A DNA stretch of 6,822 nucleotides from Myxococcales bacterium UBA1238 (GTDB taxonomy: Bacteria; Myxococcota_A; Bradymonadia; UBA7976; UBA1532), in contig DBWM01000007.1 in the NCBI GenBank assembly GCA_002309015.1, positions 8,622 to 15,443 on the forward strand. Direction: 5' to 3'. This document shows, piece by piece, positions 6,323-6,822 of the stretch. A program made the translations under genes and the position numbers. Each line of letters begins with the position of its first letter. Position 1 is the first letter of the stretch. The notes under the pieces were generated by a model. The model saw only the letters and a list, made by a program, of their open reading frames with translations, had not been told where the DNA came from and ran no database searches.

Positions 6323-6742
6323 TGCTGTTTTTTGAGTTCCGATTGATCAGAAATCGTTTTGCATATATACAAGATGATTCCTGATGGAGCGGAGCGCGTA
6401 TTTCATACCTGCATCTTTAACTCCAATCTGTCGGGAATCAATCTGCAGGGATACTTTTCAAAATCCGAACGGTGCAGATCAGATTTACAGGCCTGCATAA
6501 AGGATCCCGAATCCTGCAGATGGAGTTTGCAGGGATGCTTTTAGGGATCTGAAATTTAGGAAGCTGGTTTGAGGGGATGTTTTGAAGGATCTGAATTTTA
6601 GGGAGCTGAGTTGATGGGATGTTTTGGGGGAGCTGAATTTTGGGGGGCGGGTTTGAGGGGATGTTTTTGGGGATCTGAAATTGTGGAGGCAGGTTTGAGG
6701 GGATGTTTTGGAGGATCTGAATTTTTGGAGGCGGGGCTGAGT
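6323..6742. repeat. Tandem array of ten 42-bp units
   Basis: Units begin at 6323, 6365, 6407, 6449, 6491, 6533, 6575, 6617, 6659 and 6701, with no insertion or deletion between them. The five rightmost units are similar to one another (by hand count 31-35 of 42 identical in the pairs checked) and share GGATGTTTT, then GATCTGAA, then GGTTTGAGG. Units three to five share GC-rich variants ending in TTGCAG or TTACAG; the first two are only recognisable by a few blocks, the second being weakest. Matching fragments may extend left to about 6300. The plus strand of the right half is strongly G-rich and has very few C. No standard gene is supported in 6208-6822. Both strands have 14-residue periodic reading frames, but substitutions among the last five units fall about equally on all three codon positions. 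A noncoding repeat is therefore the simplest reading. Confidence 0.85.
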
Positions 6743-6755
6743 GGATGCGGCATCC
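6743..6755. repeat. Palindrome at the right edge of the 42-bp array
   Basis: GGATGC and GCATCC flank a single G, forming a near-perfect palindrome. The first six bases continue the start of the 42-bp unit before the similarity is lost, so the palindrome marks the array boundary. It is too tight to form a good RNA hairpin as written (5 bp with a 3-base loop at most). Confidence 0.4.
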
Positions 6756-6760
6756 CTTTG

Positions 6761-6772
6761 GATCGCGCGATC
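6761..6772. repeat. 12-bp perfect palindrome GATCGCGCGATC
   Basis: The twelve bases read the same on both strands, with GATC at each end. It lies 6 bases from the preceding palindrome and 26 bases from the terminator hairpin. Such a site can bind a dimeric protein or be a methylation target, but nothing else in the window uses it, and its role is unknown. Confidence 0.4.
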
Positions 6773-6798
6773 TTGATTTTGTAAGCAGAGAGGGTGAG

Positions 6799-6822
6799 AA
6801 ACCCCGCTTCCGGGCGGGGTTT
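6799..6822. terminator. Strong intrinsic terminator hairpin, probably bidirectional
   Basis: AAACCCCGC and GCGGGGTTT form a 9-bp perfect stem around a 6-base TTCCGG loop, with A and T runs at the stem ends. On the plus strand the T run reaches the window edge. On the minus strand the stem is followed by TTT within the arm and then CTC. It could end a leftward gene that lies beyond the right edge, or a rightward transcript through the repeat array. Confidence 0.75.

Noticed and set aside
6340..6356. CGATT/AATCG inverted repeat followed by TTTT on the plus strand
   Set aside because: It is a 5-bp AT-rich stem with a 7-base loop in a repeat-derived region, so it is too weak to call a terminator or operator.
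6374..6544. A 56-codon plus-strand reading frame beginning ATG at 6374
   Set aside because: It has no ribosome binding site, its second half is only the translation of 42-bp repeat units, and substitutions in the array show no codon-position bias. I treat it as part of the repeat, not as a gene.
6323..6742. CRISPR array
   Set aside because: There is no split into identical repeats and unique spacers; the whole 42-bp unit repeats with scattered substitutions, and no cas genes are present.

Overview
The window holds six genes, all read leftward on the minus strand, plus about 600 bases at the right end that carry no ordinary gene. Base composition is moderately GC-rich. The ATP synthase subunits resemble the type I associate with Deltaproteobacteria-like lineages (Myxococcota, Bdellovibrionota, Desulfobacterota): a c subunit with a cleavable-looking signal peptide and RNP loop, and an a subunit with a GNMVGDH motif. 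I cannot name the genus.

Layout, in the direction of transcription from right to left. Positions 6323-6742 form a tandem array of ten 42-bp units, with two palindromes and a strong GC hairpin terminator to its right (6743-6822). Next comes a regulator with receiver, GAF-like and HD-GYP domains (6207-4717). A 152-base gap carries a good sigma-70-like promoter. It leads into gyrA (4564-1901), which runs directly into atpZ, atpI, atpB and atpE (1904-77). These five genes overlap or are tightly spaced: GTGA four-base overlaps at gyrA/atpZ and atpZ/atpI, an eight-base overlap at atpI/atpB, and 40 bases between atpB and atpE. A modest hairpin after atpE may end the unit. No b, delta or F1 subunit gene is present here.

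How the genes fit together. AtpB and AtpE are the proton (or ion) channel and rotor of F0. AtpZ and AtpI are the small membrane proteins usually found at the head of atp operons. GyrA is the DNA-cleaving subunit of gyrase. Its placement at the head of the F0 cluster would tie supercoiling enzyme and energy-coupling membrane sector to one promoter. The HD-GYP protein probably hydrolyses cyclic di-GMP. Its catalytic domain looks intact, but its receiver domain has glycine where the phosphorylated aspartate should be.

The most unusual items are the 42-bp array (period equal to four helical turns, divergence increasing leftward, 14-residue periodicity in open frames on both strands), the aspartate-less receiver, and the gyrA-F0 linkage.
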